The notes below the pieces were generated by a model. It was given only the letters and a program-made list of their open reading frames with translations. It had not been told where the DNA came from and made no database searches. This document shows, piece after piece, positions 44,330-55,096 of a DNA stretch of 64,000 bases. Every line of letters begins with the position of its first letter. Positions within the stretch are counted from its first letter, which is position 1. A program made the translations under genes and the position numbers. The stretch is taken from positions 4,030,001 to 4,094,000 of the forward strand of contig NC_087381.1 of assembly GCF_963675165.1 (NCBI RefSeq). Direction: 5' to 3'. This DNA comes from Halichondria panicea. Lineage: Eukaryota > Porifera > Demospongiae > Suberitida > Halichondriidae.

Positions 44330-44562
44330 TTATCTAGCTAGCTATATCTACAACGGCGTTCGTTTGAGCCCGTTTTGAGAGCTAGTTTCATGGTTGGTCA
44401 GCTCCGAGATCTTCGCAGCTTTGAACGGTGCCCGTTAGCTCCTCCCCCATGAAAACGGGTCCACACCCCATGCCCGTTCCGTTTAACACCGTATTTATAC
44501 TGTTTGTGCGATACCTAACGGTCCTCCCGTGACACCTGTTTTTGGCACGGGTTTTTGCTGTG
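44330..44562. repeat. CACTA right end: subterminal and terminal repeats
   Basis: Rich in cccgt/acggg words (for example acggtgcccgttagc and ggcacgggttttt), ending TTTTTGCTGTG, the inverse of the left terminus. Confidence 0.75.
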
Positions 44563-44565
44563 ACA

Positions 44566-45190
44566 CTCGGCATGGCTAATCACTCTCCCAAGTTAGCATA
44601 ACTAAGCAGCATTCTTGGAAGAACAAGCTTTCAACCAAATCAAGAGAGAGCTGACTCAACCCACAGTTTTGGCCTTATACGATCCAACTGCTCCAACAAA
44701 AGTCTCAGCAGACGTCTTACAGAAAAACAATGACCAGTGGCATGCCATGACAGATACGGAAAGAAGATACACTCAGGTGGAGAAGAAGCTCTGGCTGGGC
44801 TTGTGATCGCTTCACATCCTGGGACACGCTTTTGAGATACACAAACCACTTGTCCCTATCCTCAATACGAAGAACTATCTTCAACCGAGATCCACGTACC
44901 AGGAAAACTGCAGATGCACTCTCAAGGGCACCAGTTAACCCCGGGAGCGACCCAGAACAGCTAGAACAGGAAACAGAGTTCTATACAGCAATGGTTGTGA
45001 AGACATTGCCAGACATTGCCAGCAAGAAGACATTGCCAGCAAGAAGACATTGCCAGCAAGGACATTGCCAGCAAGTACAAAGAGGCTCGAAGAGTTCTAA
45101 GATCGAGATCAAAGCATACTGCCTCACACACTGGCCAGAAAAGATAATCCCTTACTGGGAAGTCTATCCATGATGATCTGTTGCTTTACA
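44566..45190 (+). pseudogene. Ty3/gypsy retrotransposon, continuation (RT end and RNase H)
   Basis: Immediately after the CACTA duplication the frame resumes with LGMANHSPKLA, the continuation of the RT thumb left at 32440. Next comes the RNase H region: EEQAFNQIKRELTQPTVL, SADVLQKNNDQWHAMTD and ADALSRAPVNPGSDP. A run of direct repeats of about 18 bp (gacattgccagcaagaa, 45003-45073) follows, and the frame then decays. Internal deletions are obvious because the RNase H catalytic stretch is shortened. Integrase is not recognisable beyond this point. Confidence 0.8.
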
Positions 45191-45825
45191 ATCATCAGCT
45201 AGTGGCAGAGACCCTGACTCAGGGGAGTGTAATTGATTGCCCTACTACCTATACTAAACGGAAAGCGACTTGTGTGATTGCTGGTACCATGGAGGCTTTA
45301 CGGCCACGAGCTGCAGGCACCTGAGAAGTTATTAAGCGAGGTATTTTCGTAACAAACGACTGCAAGACTCCGTATCTTCTGCTGCAGCTTGCAGCAACTG
45401 AATGAGCAAATGCGCCACTTCTATTTGCACTCTTTAACAAGACAAATTATTTTCGTCATCATCAATCCCATAGCTTGAGCATTGTCTTGCTTGGCAAATC
45501 AGTATCAGATCGTAGGGTTTGCAGGTGTGTAGGTGTGCGCACACCGTTATCTGTGGGGGCATTCTCATTCTGGACAAACGTGGCTAGAAGCCTATAGATG
45601 CTGTTAGCATTGTAACAGTTGAGCAGTTATAGCTGACTGACACACACACAGTGTGACACACAATTATTGTCTAAGGTGTCGTGTCGTCTCTTCCAACATT
45701 AGCCTGACTATGCACATCAGGTATTGCATTAGCAATCATTTGGTAACACTTTACGTACTTTAGTTAACACTGTTTAAGAGCTCTCTATACAAAATCGTTG
45801 TCGCTATCTAGGCAGAGACTCTGCG
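45191..45825. other. Spacer with no recognised gene
   Basis: Probably the remainder of the gypsy element (3' part and LTR), but I see no motif or LTR pair that fixes this. Confidence 0.4.
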
Positions 45826-48760
45826 CAGTGGCGTAGCCAGGGGGTGGCAAAGGGGGCAACTGCCCCCGGATCTCTACTACCAGTCTCAAGCCAGCTACCT
45901 CTAGCTAGCTACGTAGCTGCTAGCAGGCTAGCTACGTTCTTTGTGTGATAATAGCTACACGCATGTGCAAACAAATATGGGTGGGGCATGGTGGGTGTGA
46001 TTGCATGCACAATATTTTGGGTTCATGTGATGCTCACATTTGGCCACAAGTATGCAATATTGAGTCCATGTGGCACACTGCTGACCAAGAATCACAAAAT
46101 ATTCACCATGTCTCAAACTCTGGATAAATTCTTTAAGAAAGCAACAGAAGCCAATTCTCAATCAAAGTATTTGACACTTTAAAATGTAAATGTATGAAAA
46201 TGTAAATGTATGATAATAGTATTAAATTATTTATAATTATGCTAACTTTTAATAAATGTCCGACCACAGCGCTTCTGGCAATCGAACCACCTCTTCGTCA
46301 TCGCCACTTGTGATCAATCAGATTTAGACTCTGATGGCGACTCTGATTGACCTTGATTTATCTTCCGACGTTCCTCCATCCCCAAAACAACCACGCTTAG
46401 AGGAGAAAGAAGTATCAATATTGATGTAGCAGATGTAGCCGAGAGAAGAAGTGTCTTAACTGAGACCGAGAAGTACGACTTCTACTGTAATCATGTTTCA
46501 CCTGGCCAGGATTACAAATTTCCAAGGGTAAATTCACGTAGTTTTCGATATCAGTATCTCCAAAGGTACAAGTGGTTGATATACAGCCAAAAGAAGAACG
46601 GTGGGTACTGTCTCCCTTGTGTACTCTTCTCCAGAAGTATAGACTGTCGCAAGGGTAAGGGAACATTTGTAGAGATGGCATTTACAAATTTCAAGAAGAC
46701 CTACGATATTTGTGATGTTCACGCCGAGCGACAGTATCACAAGGAGGCTGTTGTGATTTGTGATGCCTTCATCGAGAGGATGAGTGGCAGACAAGAGAGT
46801 GTGGTAGTTCAACTAAGATCCGAATTACGAGACACTATTCAGAAGAACCGACAAAAACTCCATTCAATTGTGGAGACAATTGTCTTGTGTGGTCGACAAA
46901 ATCTAGCCCTTCGTGGTCATCGTGATGGTAAGGTGTACAGTCAGCAAGCAGAAACCATGGCAACTTTAGGGCTTTGCTAGATTTCTGAGTATCAGCTGGA
47001 GACACCACCCTTGGAGAACATCTAGAGAAGGCCGGTAGGAATGCCACTTATACATCCCCTGACATACAAAACCAGATCATCAGCATCCTTGGTGACCAAA
47101 TCGGTGAGAAGATCTTAAGGAAGGTTCGTAGCAGTGCCTGTTATACTGTGATAGCAGATGAGGTCACTGATTGCTCCAACAGAGAACAACTCTGTATTGT
47201 CCTGAGGTATGTTGACCCAGGGTCTTGTTTGATCAGCGAGGATCTTGTCACCTTTTTGGAATGTGACAGTGGTGTTGCATTGGCCGACAAGATTCTCAGC
47301 TTCGTCACACAGCTTCGTCACACATCACTTGGATCCATCCAAAATGCGTGGTCAGGCCTATGATGGAGCTAGCAGCATGGCTGGCAAGACAAAGGGGGCT
47401 GCTGCTCGGATTTCTTCTCAATACCCTCTTGCTCTATACACTCATTGCGCTTCACATTCTTTGAACCTGGCAGTTGTGGCTTCGTTGGAGGAGACAGCTG
47501 TTCGTAACATGATTGGTGTTGTGAAACGATTGTGTATATTTTTCTTTGCTCACCCTAAACGCCAGATGAAATTGGAAGAGGCCATAACACAGCCAGCTCA
47601 AAGATCTCTGTAGGACCAGATGGATTGAGAGACGGTACTCCTCCATTGTCGCTTGCTTTGAGAGCATTTCAGCCGAGGGTTCTCGCATGTGGTCTCCAGA
47701 CTCAATCAATCACAGATGCAACTACTCTTTTGCTGGCTATCACCAATACAGAGTTCATTAGCGCTCTTGTAATCACCCACAAGTGCCTCCAGTACCTAAG
47801 GGGCCTCACTGTTAGCCTTCAGGAGGAAGCCAAAGACATTGTTCAGGCTGTGTCTGAGATCAAGACCTTGACATCATCGCTCAAGGAAGTGAGAGAGAAC
47901 GATGACTCCTACCATAGTAAGTGGTTTGAAACAATTTCAGCTATATGTAGCGAAGTAGGGACAGTACCAGCAATGCCGAGGATTTGTAGTCGTCAAAGGC
48001 GAGCACACCAGCAATCAATCCTTCTGAGTACTACAAAAGAACAATCACAATTCCTTGCTGAGCTCGACAGGCGCTTTACATCACACCAAAAAACAGCTTT
48101 ACAAGGTCAATACTTAGTGCCATCAAATACTTAGTGCCATCAGTGTTGGTAACAGAGGACTGTGGAGAGGGCATCGATAAAAGTGGGAGACCTTTATGCC
48201 GTAGACCTTTCAGACGTGTCATCCCTCAGTGCTGAGATCCACACTTGGTACATTAAATGGAAATCTGATGAGAAAGAACATGGTCTAAGTGCACTACCCT
48301 CTACTCTCTCTTCAACAATGCCCCGAATTTCAAACTTCTACACCAACATCAAAGCTCTAGTCACAGTTCTCTGTACTCTACCAGTGACCTCTTGCACTGC
48401 TGAGAGGTCTTTTAGTGGGCTCAAGAGAGTAAGATCTAGCATGAGCAATGAACGCCTCACAAGTTTGATTCTACTTCATGTTCATCAAGACATACCAGTG
48501 ATCATAGAAGAAGTCATTGATGAATTCTCAAGACGTCATCCCAGGCGTCTTCAACTTTCTTAGTGACAATATCTATGCTAGAATCTAGCCTCCAATGTTA
48601 ATGATGCTGACAGGAAGTGAACTTTAACCGCAACTAATTAAAAGGGGTGTGGCTTCCGGTCAAAAATTTTCGGGCGCTAGCGTGCCCAGGAAAAACCTAG
48701 CTGGGCAAAGCCCAGCTAGGTTTGCCTCCCCTTCCCACAAATCCTGGCTACGCTCCACTA
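45826..48760 (+). mobile_element. hAT DNA transposon
   Basis: The left end is CAGTGGCGTAGCCAGGGGG, a very typical hAT terminus. The right end, reversed, is TAGTGGAGCGTAGCCAGG. The transposase lies in plus orientation inside. An 8-bp duplication is not seen, so the outermost bases or flanks have changed. The right end abuts repeat E copy 2. Confidence 0.85.
46257..48563 (+). pseudogene. hAT transposase (ZMYM/DUF4371-like), frame-shifted
   Basis: The coding order is clear although spread over several frames. There is a TTF-type zinc region (YDFYCNHVSPGQDY and KKNGGYCLPCVLFSR), then the catalytic half with CYTVIADEVTDCSNREQL (the first acidic residue), MRGQAYDGASSMAGK and LYTHCASHSLNLAVVAS. An insertion domain follows (FISALVITHKCLQYLRGL). 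The C-terminal dimerisation region is VTSCTAERSFSGLKRVRSSM with the stop at 48563. Frame breaks coincide with exact tandem duplications of 13 bp (47298-47323) and 17 bp (48109-48142). A separate small exon-like piece, MSQTLDKFFKKATEANSQSK at 46109, may be the true start. Confidence 0.85.
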
Positions 48761-48777
48761 TGTTCATACTGCTGTAT

Positions 48778-49266
48778 TGAAGCTCAATGTTTTCTTTTTC
48801 CAAAAAACTAATTAGCTTAATTCAATTTGCTAATTAGTCCCATAAAAATGGTGATGACGTCATGCCACTTTCAGAAAGAGAAGTGCAAATACGGCGTTGA
48901 AGATGCCAAGATCCCAAGATCAAGCACAAGGCTAGATGAACATCTCATAGCAAGGTATTAGTATCCTTGATGGGAAGAGTAGGAGTTATTGTATACGCAA
49001 AATAGCCTACCTGGCTGCCAGAGCTAAAGAAAGTTTTGGACATTTTTACTTCCCATCAAGGAAACATAATCATAACAACATACTCTATCGCTACCGTTGC
49101 ATCTATAATAGTTCTAGCAGCTAGCTAAGCAAATACATTGACCTTACGACGTCACATGCAATGAATAACATTAATAAACATTATGAATCTCATTAACACT
49201 ACACGATCTACATGATCTACATAAAATGTTGGCAATGAATAAAACTAATCTTATTAGTGCCGGCCT
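48778..49266. repeat. Dispersed repeat E, copy 2
   Basis: Same repeat as 30554-31098 and in the same orientation. It is cut at tgccggcct by the transposon starting at 49267 and its last bases reappear after 55087. Confidence 0.85.
49258..49266. repeat. 9-bp target duplication (TGCCGGCCT), left copy
   Basis: The same nine bases follow the right end of the element at 55088-55096. The empty version of the site is seen in repeat E copy 1 (about 31088-31098, gtgccgccttaag). Confidence 0.85.
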
Positions 49267-49453
49267 TAGCCTCGAGACCAGGCCCCTTGAGAAGAGGGCC
49301 TGGTACCTATTGCATGTGTGATAGTGCACATGCGCAAACTGAGTCTCCCAGAATATGGGGATTCGTTTACCTTAGTAAACTATCGTAAACTTATACCGTA
49401 AACTAGTTTTTACTGGGAAATCTATTCCGTGATATTTACTAGATCTCTATGCA

Positions 49454-51179
49454 ATGGCGTCAACCGAGTTTTGTCAAGCTGTGGCTTATGCCCTAAATTG
49501 TGTTGGTCAAGAAGGCCTCACACTGAAGTCGAAGCAAGAAGAGGCTCTCATCCACCTCTACGATGGTCGGGATGTGTTTGCTTGGTTCCCTACAGGCTAT
49601 GGCAAGTCTCTCTGTTTCCAACTTCTGCCCTTCATGTTTGATTTCAAACTAAAGTGGACAGGCTGTCCAAGAGTTGAGAGAAGTGTTGTGCTGGTGCTGT
49701 CACCACTAGTTTCTTTGATGGTAGACCAGGTGTCAGGCCTGCAGAAGAGGGGTGTCTCTGCTGCTATACTCTCTGGCAACAAAGGTAAGCAGCTAGAACA
49801 GCCATAATACTCAGACTTCTTTTGATTGACAGAGTACATATAGAAGGTAATGGCTCTAGGATCTAGAAAGATAGCTAGAAACTGATGTGAACACCGTTTA
49901 ATATAGCATGTACATGTCCAGTCTGTATAATTATGTAATTGCTTGCGTTGCTTGCGTTGTTCATAGATGTCGAGAAGGATCTCTTGGCTAGTGAGAGTGA
50001 CGTTTCCTCGGGTCGGTTCTCTCTCCTCTATAGTGCTCCCGAGGCCATCCTAGACAAAGAAGCATGGAAGCAGCTCTTAGTCCAACGTCCTCTTTGTAAC
50101 ACTGTAGTAGCAGTCGCTGTTGACGAAGCACACTGTGTGTACAAGTGGTAAGAGTCATTTAAATACACATGTACATATACAGTGTTACTGTCAGTAGCCT
50201 TTAAGTTTTAATACACGCACACGTCAGAATAATATACACATAATTACATGTATTGTATATACCATGCATATACATACCTGTACAATTTACGTTTAACGGG
50301 TACCATACATGTTCCTCTCAGTTGTGTACAATGATTTGCACAACTTACAGGAGTAAAGACTTTCGTCCTGCCTTTGATCGTATCTGTGACCTGCGAGCAT
50401 TTGTGCCTCCCGATACACCATTTCTGGCTGCGACTGCCACTGTGACCAAGAGGATGAGGGACAATATTGTTCAGAAGCTTGGCATGGCAGGCTGCTATAT
50501 GGCATCTGAGTCTCCCAACAAGCCCAACATCTGTTATGAGGTTGTACGTAAGACATCTATCGAGGAGGACTTTGCATTCGTTGTGGCAGACTTGTGGGAG
50601 AAGAACATCAAGGCTCGACGCATAGTTGTCTACTGCCAGTCGTTAAACATGTGTGCGAGTTTGTACGAGCACTTTAAGTACACTCTCAAGGATGCGGGCT
50701 ACTACCCTCCAGGAGCTGAACAGATCAGTGACAACAGAATGTTCGGGATGTTTCACTCCTGTACTGACGAACACAACAAAGCAGTTATCATGGAGAGTCT
50801 TGGGAAGCCTGATGGTGTTGTCAGAGTTCTGTTTGCGACGATGGCTATTGGTATGGGGGTGGACTTCAAGAACTTGGACTTCATCATCCACTATGGTGCC
50901 CCTAGGTCATTGGAAGACTACTTTCAAGAGAGCGGCCGAGCTGGTAGAGATAATCAGCAGTCGTTGGCTCGAGTGTACTGGAGCCCAGTTGAAGCTCCTG
51001 TATATACCGATCTGACTATCTCAAGGAATTTGGAGTTACGAGCTGTGAGAGAGTATCTTGAGAACACGAAGCGTAGGAGATTCGTGCTGCTGAAGTATTT
51101 TGATCCAGCTGTTGCCTGGAACATGGAGTCTCGTGACAAGAGGTGGTGCTGCGACAATTGTCGATCCGTTGCTAAGTGA
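49454..51179 (+). CDS. RecQ-like DNA helicase (3 exons)
   Basis: Exons 49454-49784, 49967-50147 and 50351-51179 join in phase to 446 residues, with good GT-AG borders (AAAG|GTAAGC, TTCATAG|, GTG|GTAAGAG, CTTACAG|). Superfamily 2 motifs are all visible: Walker A in FPTGYGKSLCFQLLP, motif Ia LSPLVSLMVDQV, DEAH box in VAVDEAHCVYKW continuing SKDFRPAF, motif III FLAATATVTKRM, motif V MGVDFKNLDFIIHYG and motif VI QESGRAGRDNQQS. The C-terminus has one pair of zinc-site-like cysteines (WCCDNC). No HRDC domain. It would unwind DNA 3' to 5' and probably assists transposition of its element. The frame has no stop or shift. Confidence 0.93.
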
Positions 51180-51241
51180 TGAAAATGATGGGGGTAAGTA
51201 ATGTACAGGGTATTAGAATTAGCTACATGTAGTAGTCAGAA

Positions 51242-54200
51242 TCAGGCCTCAATACCATCATATTCAAAAATATCTGAGGCTTGTATATCATCAAGTCCGT
51301 ACGTGGCACTATACACGTCCGCATCCTTGGTGTCTGAGTCAAAAATATCTGAGGCTGGTATATCATCAAGTATATCATCAAGTCCGTACGTGGCACCATA
51401 CACGTCCTCATCCTCGGTGTCTGAGTCAATTCTCATAGCGGTTTCGCTCCTTGTGTATTCTTTAGCCTTCCTCTTGATCCATGTGCTCATTTTTTCTCTG
51501 TTTAATTGATGCAGGGGGTCTGGGGAGAATTTAGGGAACATTCTGTGAGACCGGTTCACAATAACGCTGAGGACCTCAGCCTTCTGAAGCACAGCTACAA
51601 CTGTCTTGACGTCCTTCTCATCTGACCTCGTGCTGTGAGCTGTTGCTTCACGGTGGATGTTAGTCTGCTTGTCAAAGGCCATGGAGATTCGATGAAGAGA
51701 CGATACGGATCGTGCTGCCCAAGTGCTGGCAGTCTTCGTAAAGTTGGCACCCATGTTCGAGATGATGTTCTTGTAAAGCTTGTTTATGTGCTCATTGTGG
51801 AGATCACATGGGATGTTCCGTCCTAGGCCGCCATGAGTGTTGATGAAGCGGCCCCAGGTCAGCTGATGAGAGAGGTATGGCTGGAGAGTGGCAAGTTGAA
51901 ATTGAAGCCTAAGTGCCTCTAGTGCATATTTTGTCTTTTTCTCAGCATGAAAGTGGAGCATTAAAATCTTCCACAGCCTAATAACACGCTCACCGTCTCC
52001 TTCTTTCCAGGCATCCACAAACAGCAGTACTAAGGAGGCGAAATGACATAGCACTCGAGCATACCCGTGCACTTTATCTCCACTGTCTATCACTGTCTAT
52101 CACAGACTCTCCAAGCAGCGCCTCAGGGATCACTGTGAACTCCTTCACCACTGTCTGGGCCACACTACTCAGCAGAGATTGGTTTACCTCTTTGTCTTTG
52201 ATCTCATCATCGGGTCCTATGGTGTATGTTAATGTAAATGTTATTTTATCGGTATGCTGTGTAAGCAATAATTATGTTACCTTCAATGTCAAATTCCTTA
52301 CAGCCTGCTAGGAAGGCAGCTTGACATGTGTGCATGTCATTCTTCGGTTTCTTCGCCTTGGAGCATCCAATGCGAGCAAAAAGACTGCTGAGAGTGCCGT
52401 AATCTTCTTGGCTGTCCTTGTGCAGCTTCTGCCAGATGAGCTACATGTAAAAAGGTAACATATAATATGCTTGCGTGCTTCATGTACATACACTCCTGTT
52501 AGTATATACACTGGTATATAATACTGTACACACGAAGTCAATTAAGTTACTGTAATTATATGTATTATGGTGGGCTTTTAATAATAATTTATCACACGTA
52601 CTTTAAACTTACAATCATCATAAAGTTCATCACACAATGCCAGTCCTCAATGCATGGCTCAAGTTGTTCAATCCTCCCTCCAGGAGTATTGGAGCCACTG
52701 CACATGACGTTTGGCACCCTGCTCTCGCTCTGCTCTCGCTCACATGTGAGGTGATCACCCCCAGACAGGGCCGTGTGCTTGTGGTCTGATCCCAGGTACG
52801 ACACCATTGTTCTCATTATTTCTATCATTTCACTACTCACATTCTCATTGTTGTGCAGTACATCCAATACAACCACCTCTGACCTTACTGTCATCTCTTC
52901 ACTGTATTGATGTGGGATGTGCTTAGTGACCAACCTAATCGCACAGTATTCGACTGACCAGTACTTCTAAGTCTCCTTGGATAACAATGATGTCTTCTTT
53001 GGATGGCAGGAAGCACTCGACAGTCTCTGTGCAAAGCATAGAACGAGACAAATCAGCGATAGGAGCAGGAGGTGAGACACGGGCCTTGACAGCAAATATA
53101 CTAAACATATGCATGAGCTTCCCATGATGGTCACTTGCAATGTCTCGTACATTGACTTGCTTGTCGACATTGTCCCCCACGAACTTCACAAATGCCCCGT
53201 CCTTTAACCACTTATCAAGCACTTTAGTGTGACCTTACTGATCATATTCACACGCTTCAGTATTGCGTTGTAACTGAGGGTCACGTTGATGTGGTTGAGC
53301 CTAGTCCAAGCCTAGAAATTAACAATAATAATAATATTTTTTTATCAGGCTGCATTGAGGGGGGTATTTTTCTCACCCCCCCGGGCCCCCTAGGATACAT
53401 TAGTATAGGCATTTGTACTGCTTACAATGTATAGTTCTAATGACTTGTGCACCAGAATTGATCAAAGGCCTAATTTTTACAGGGGAGCATGCCCTCGGAC
53501 CTCCCTATTATAAATCACACACAATCACACACAATACACAATCACACACAATTACACACAGACCTTCTTCTGGATGTGAGTAGAAAAGAGGGCACTCGAC
53601 AGATTGAACCCCACACATCGTTTTGTTGCGTTCCTTCAAGAGGATAGCCACCGCTGTGCTTAGTCCTGGGAACTGTCGCTCTCCCTTCTTCAGCTTGTTC
53701 CTCTTGGACGAGTGGGTGATAGCACAATCAATAATGTGGTGGAGAGTTGGTGCTTTGGTCTCAAGCTCAGTGACTGTTTGTCTCCAGGAAAAGCTTTCTG
53801 CTTGCTCAATGGTCATGGACCGGAACAGTGACACAGGTTGTGAACTCTTGCTGCACAACGAGGCACACTCATCATCTACTATTCTCGAGATACGAGACAC
53901 AGCTTCGTCCCTGAGCTGAGGGTATGAGAAAACAGCCCTACAAATTGACTGCAGGTTCCCCCCTGTCAGTGCCTTTGCAATCTTCTCAAGCTCTGGACGA
54001 ATGGATACTGTACATATCGCCCTCTTGCTTGGTGAGTACACCGATATCTGTAATAGCACACATTTATATAATTATTTTAGCTGTACTTACTACATGTACG
54101 TGCGTGTACCTTGACTGACTTCATGTCAGTAGCAGTGGTATTGGTACTCTGGGGAGTGCACTGCATTCCAGCTATAAACAAAAAATTCTCATTGTGATAC

Positions 54201-54910
54201 AGGACATTTTTTACCTCTACGTATAAGTGAATGAATATGAGTCCCACCCTTGAATCCCAGCCTTAATTTACATGACCCAAAGGGATTACCGAGTATACTA
54301 AAAATTATAGCACTAAACACTCTGCAGATATACCATTGGGTTGCTGAGTATTGGCAGTCTGGCGAGAACTCTCAACACGAGTAGCTGGAGGAACGTTGCT
54401 CATGTCTCTCAAAGACGCACCACTCCGATCAGTCACTATGATGATCGAAATCACTATGTTTTATCTTACTCTCGTCCTGGACACGGAAACAGAGCCTCCT
54501 ACCAGACGCTCCAACAGTCTGCTGCTTTGCTGTTGGTCTGACTTGTTGTGTGTGTGGAGATACTCCAACCCCACTAGTGTCCTTGGATCTCTTTCTTGAA
54601 GCGTCTTGAAGCGTGAGTGCTCTTGGGGCTGCCGGTGACGCCTGTGAGAGGCCTGGGTAGAGATGTCCTATTCTTCTCATAGCTAGCCTTGGCTAGAACT
54701 CTAAAAGACTCAGCTGATACAAACTTCCTGTTACAAGGCCTGCAAATGTGCTGTGAAAGACCATCATTTGCAATGACTGGCACATCTATGACCCTGCTGA
54801 TCTGCAAGACCTGAGTCTGAGGCTATACATTCTCTGGAGAATAATGATATGCTTTGTTTAGTCAAAGAAGTGCTGCAAATCCTGCACAGTGCGGTTTCTC
54901 TGGTAGCCAT
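51242..54910 (-). CDS. Zinc-finger / DUF6589-type protein, probable transposase
   Basis: Read on the minus strand. The start at 54910 gives MATRETALCRICSTSLTK, then GLSQHICRPCNRKFVSAE, a C2...C2 zinc module like a ZAD. Exons: 54810-54334, 54171-54110, 54047-53564 (ALTGGNLQSICRAVFS), 53311-52613 (DNVDKQVNVRDIASDHHG and ALSGGDHLTCERE), 52440-52281 (LIWQKLHKDSQEDYGTLS) and 52216-51242 (HQLTWGRFINTHGGLGRN, CDLHNEHINKLYK). The C-terminal half matches what I remember of DUF6589, common in cnidarian and fungal repeats. An acidic tail holds a 75-bp-type internal repeat. Exact 10-bp tandem duplications at 52081-52100 and 54594-54613 break the frame and removal restores it. Further shifts lie near 53225 and 52940. 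Confidence 0.75.
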
Positions 54911-55096
54911 AGCTGGGAAGTCTATTTAACCACGATTTCGTAGGAACCATGCGGTATAACGTATTCTTATTTTGTGTATTTTCCGTTTTATATCTTGTTA
55001 AATAAGATGCACTACGGCTGAAAGTGTGCACTATCACCCATGCAATAGGTACCAGGCCGTATTTTAATCGGCCTGGTCTCGAGGCTATGCCGGCCT

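Larger units (their letters stand above)
32441..44562 (-). mobile_element. CACTA/EnSpm DNA transposon, 12.1 kb, with cargo genes
   Basis: The ends read CACAGCAAAA and TTTTTGCTGTG, with the 3-bp duplication ACA. Subterminal regions (32441-32640 and 44330-44562) are dense in ACGGG/CCCGT words. Inside are a tnp2-type transposase (minus, 39508-43069), a protein kinase domain (plus, 38491-39251) and a multi-exon accessory gene (minus, 35046-38465). Insertions within it are a second CACTA-like element (35810-37707), a small hairpin in a transposase intron (42184-42609) and a foldback MITE (43100-44160) with an element inside. Removing it re-joins the two halves of a gypsy pol at NVPEL / LGMANH, which confirms both borders. 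The transposase has several frame shifts, so autonomy is doubtful unless they are assembly errors. Confidence 0.9.
49267..55087. mobile_element. Two-gene DNA transposon: RecQ-like helicase plus DUF6589-type protein
   Basis: Terminal inverted repeats begin TAGCCTCGAGACCAGGCC and pair over about 60 bp with small gaps. Each contains an internal hairpin (CCAGGCC ... GGCCTGG). A 9-bp direct repeat flanks the element, and a related copy of the target repeat without the insertion exists elsewhere in the window. The two genes converge tail to tail with a 62-bp gap: the helicase on plus (49454-51179) and the zinc-finger/DUF6589-type gene on minus (51242-54910). The helicase frame is intact. The other gene has few defects, mostly micro-duplications. 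I recall helicase-bearing Academ elements but not with this target-site length, so I leave the superfamily open. Confidence 0.85.

Noticed and set aside
51201-51509. 102-codon plus-strand frame with repeated SSPYVA words
   Set aside because: It is the antisense of the acidic repeat at the end of the DUF6589-type gene.
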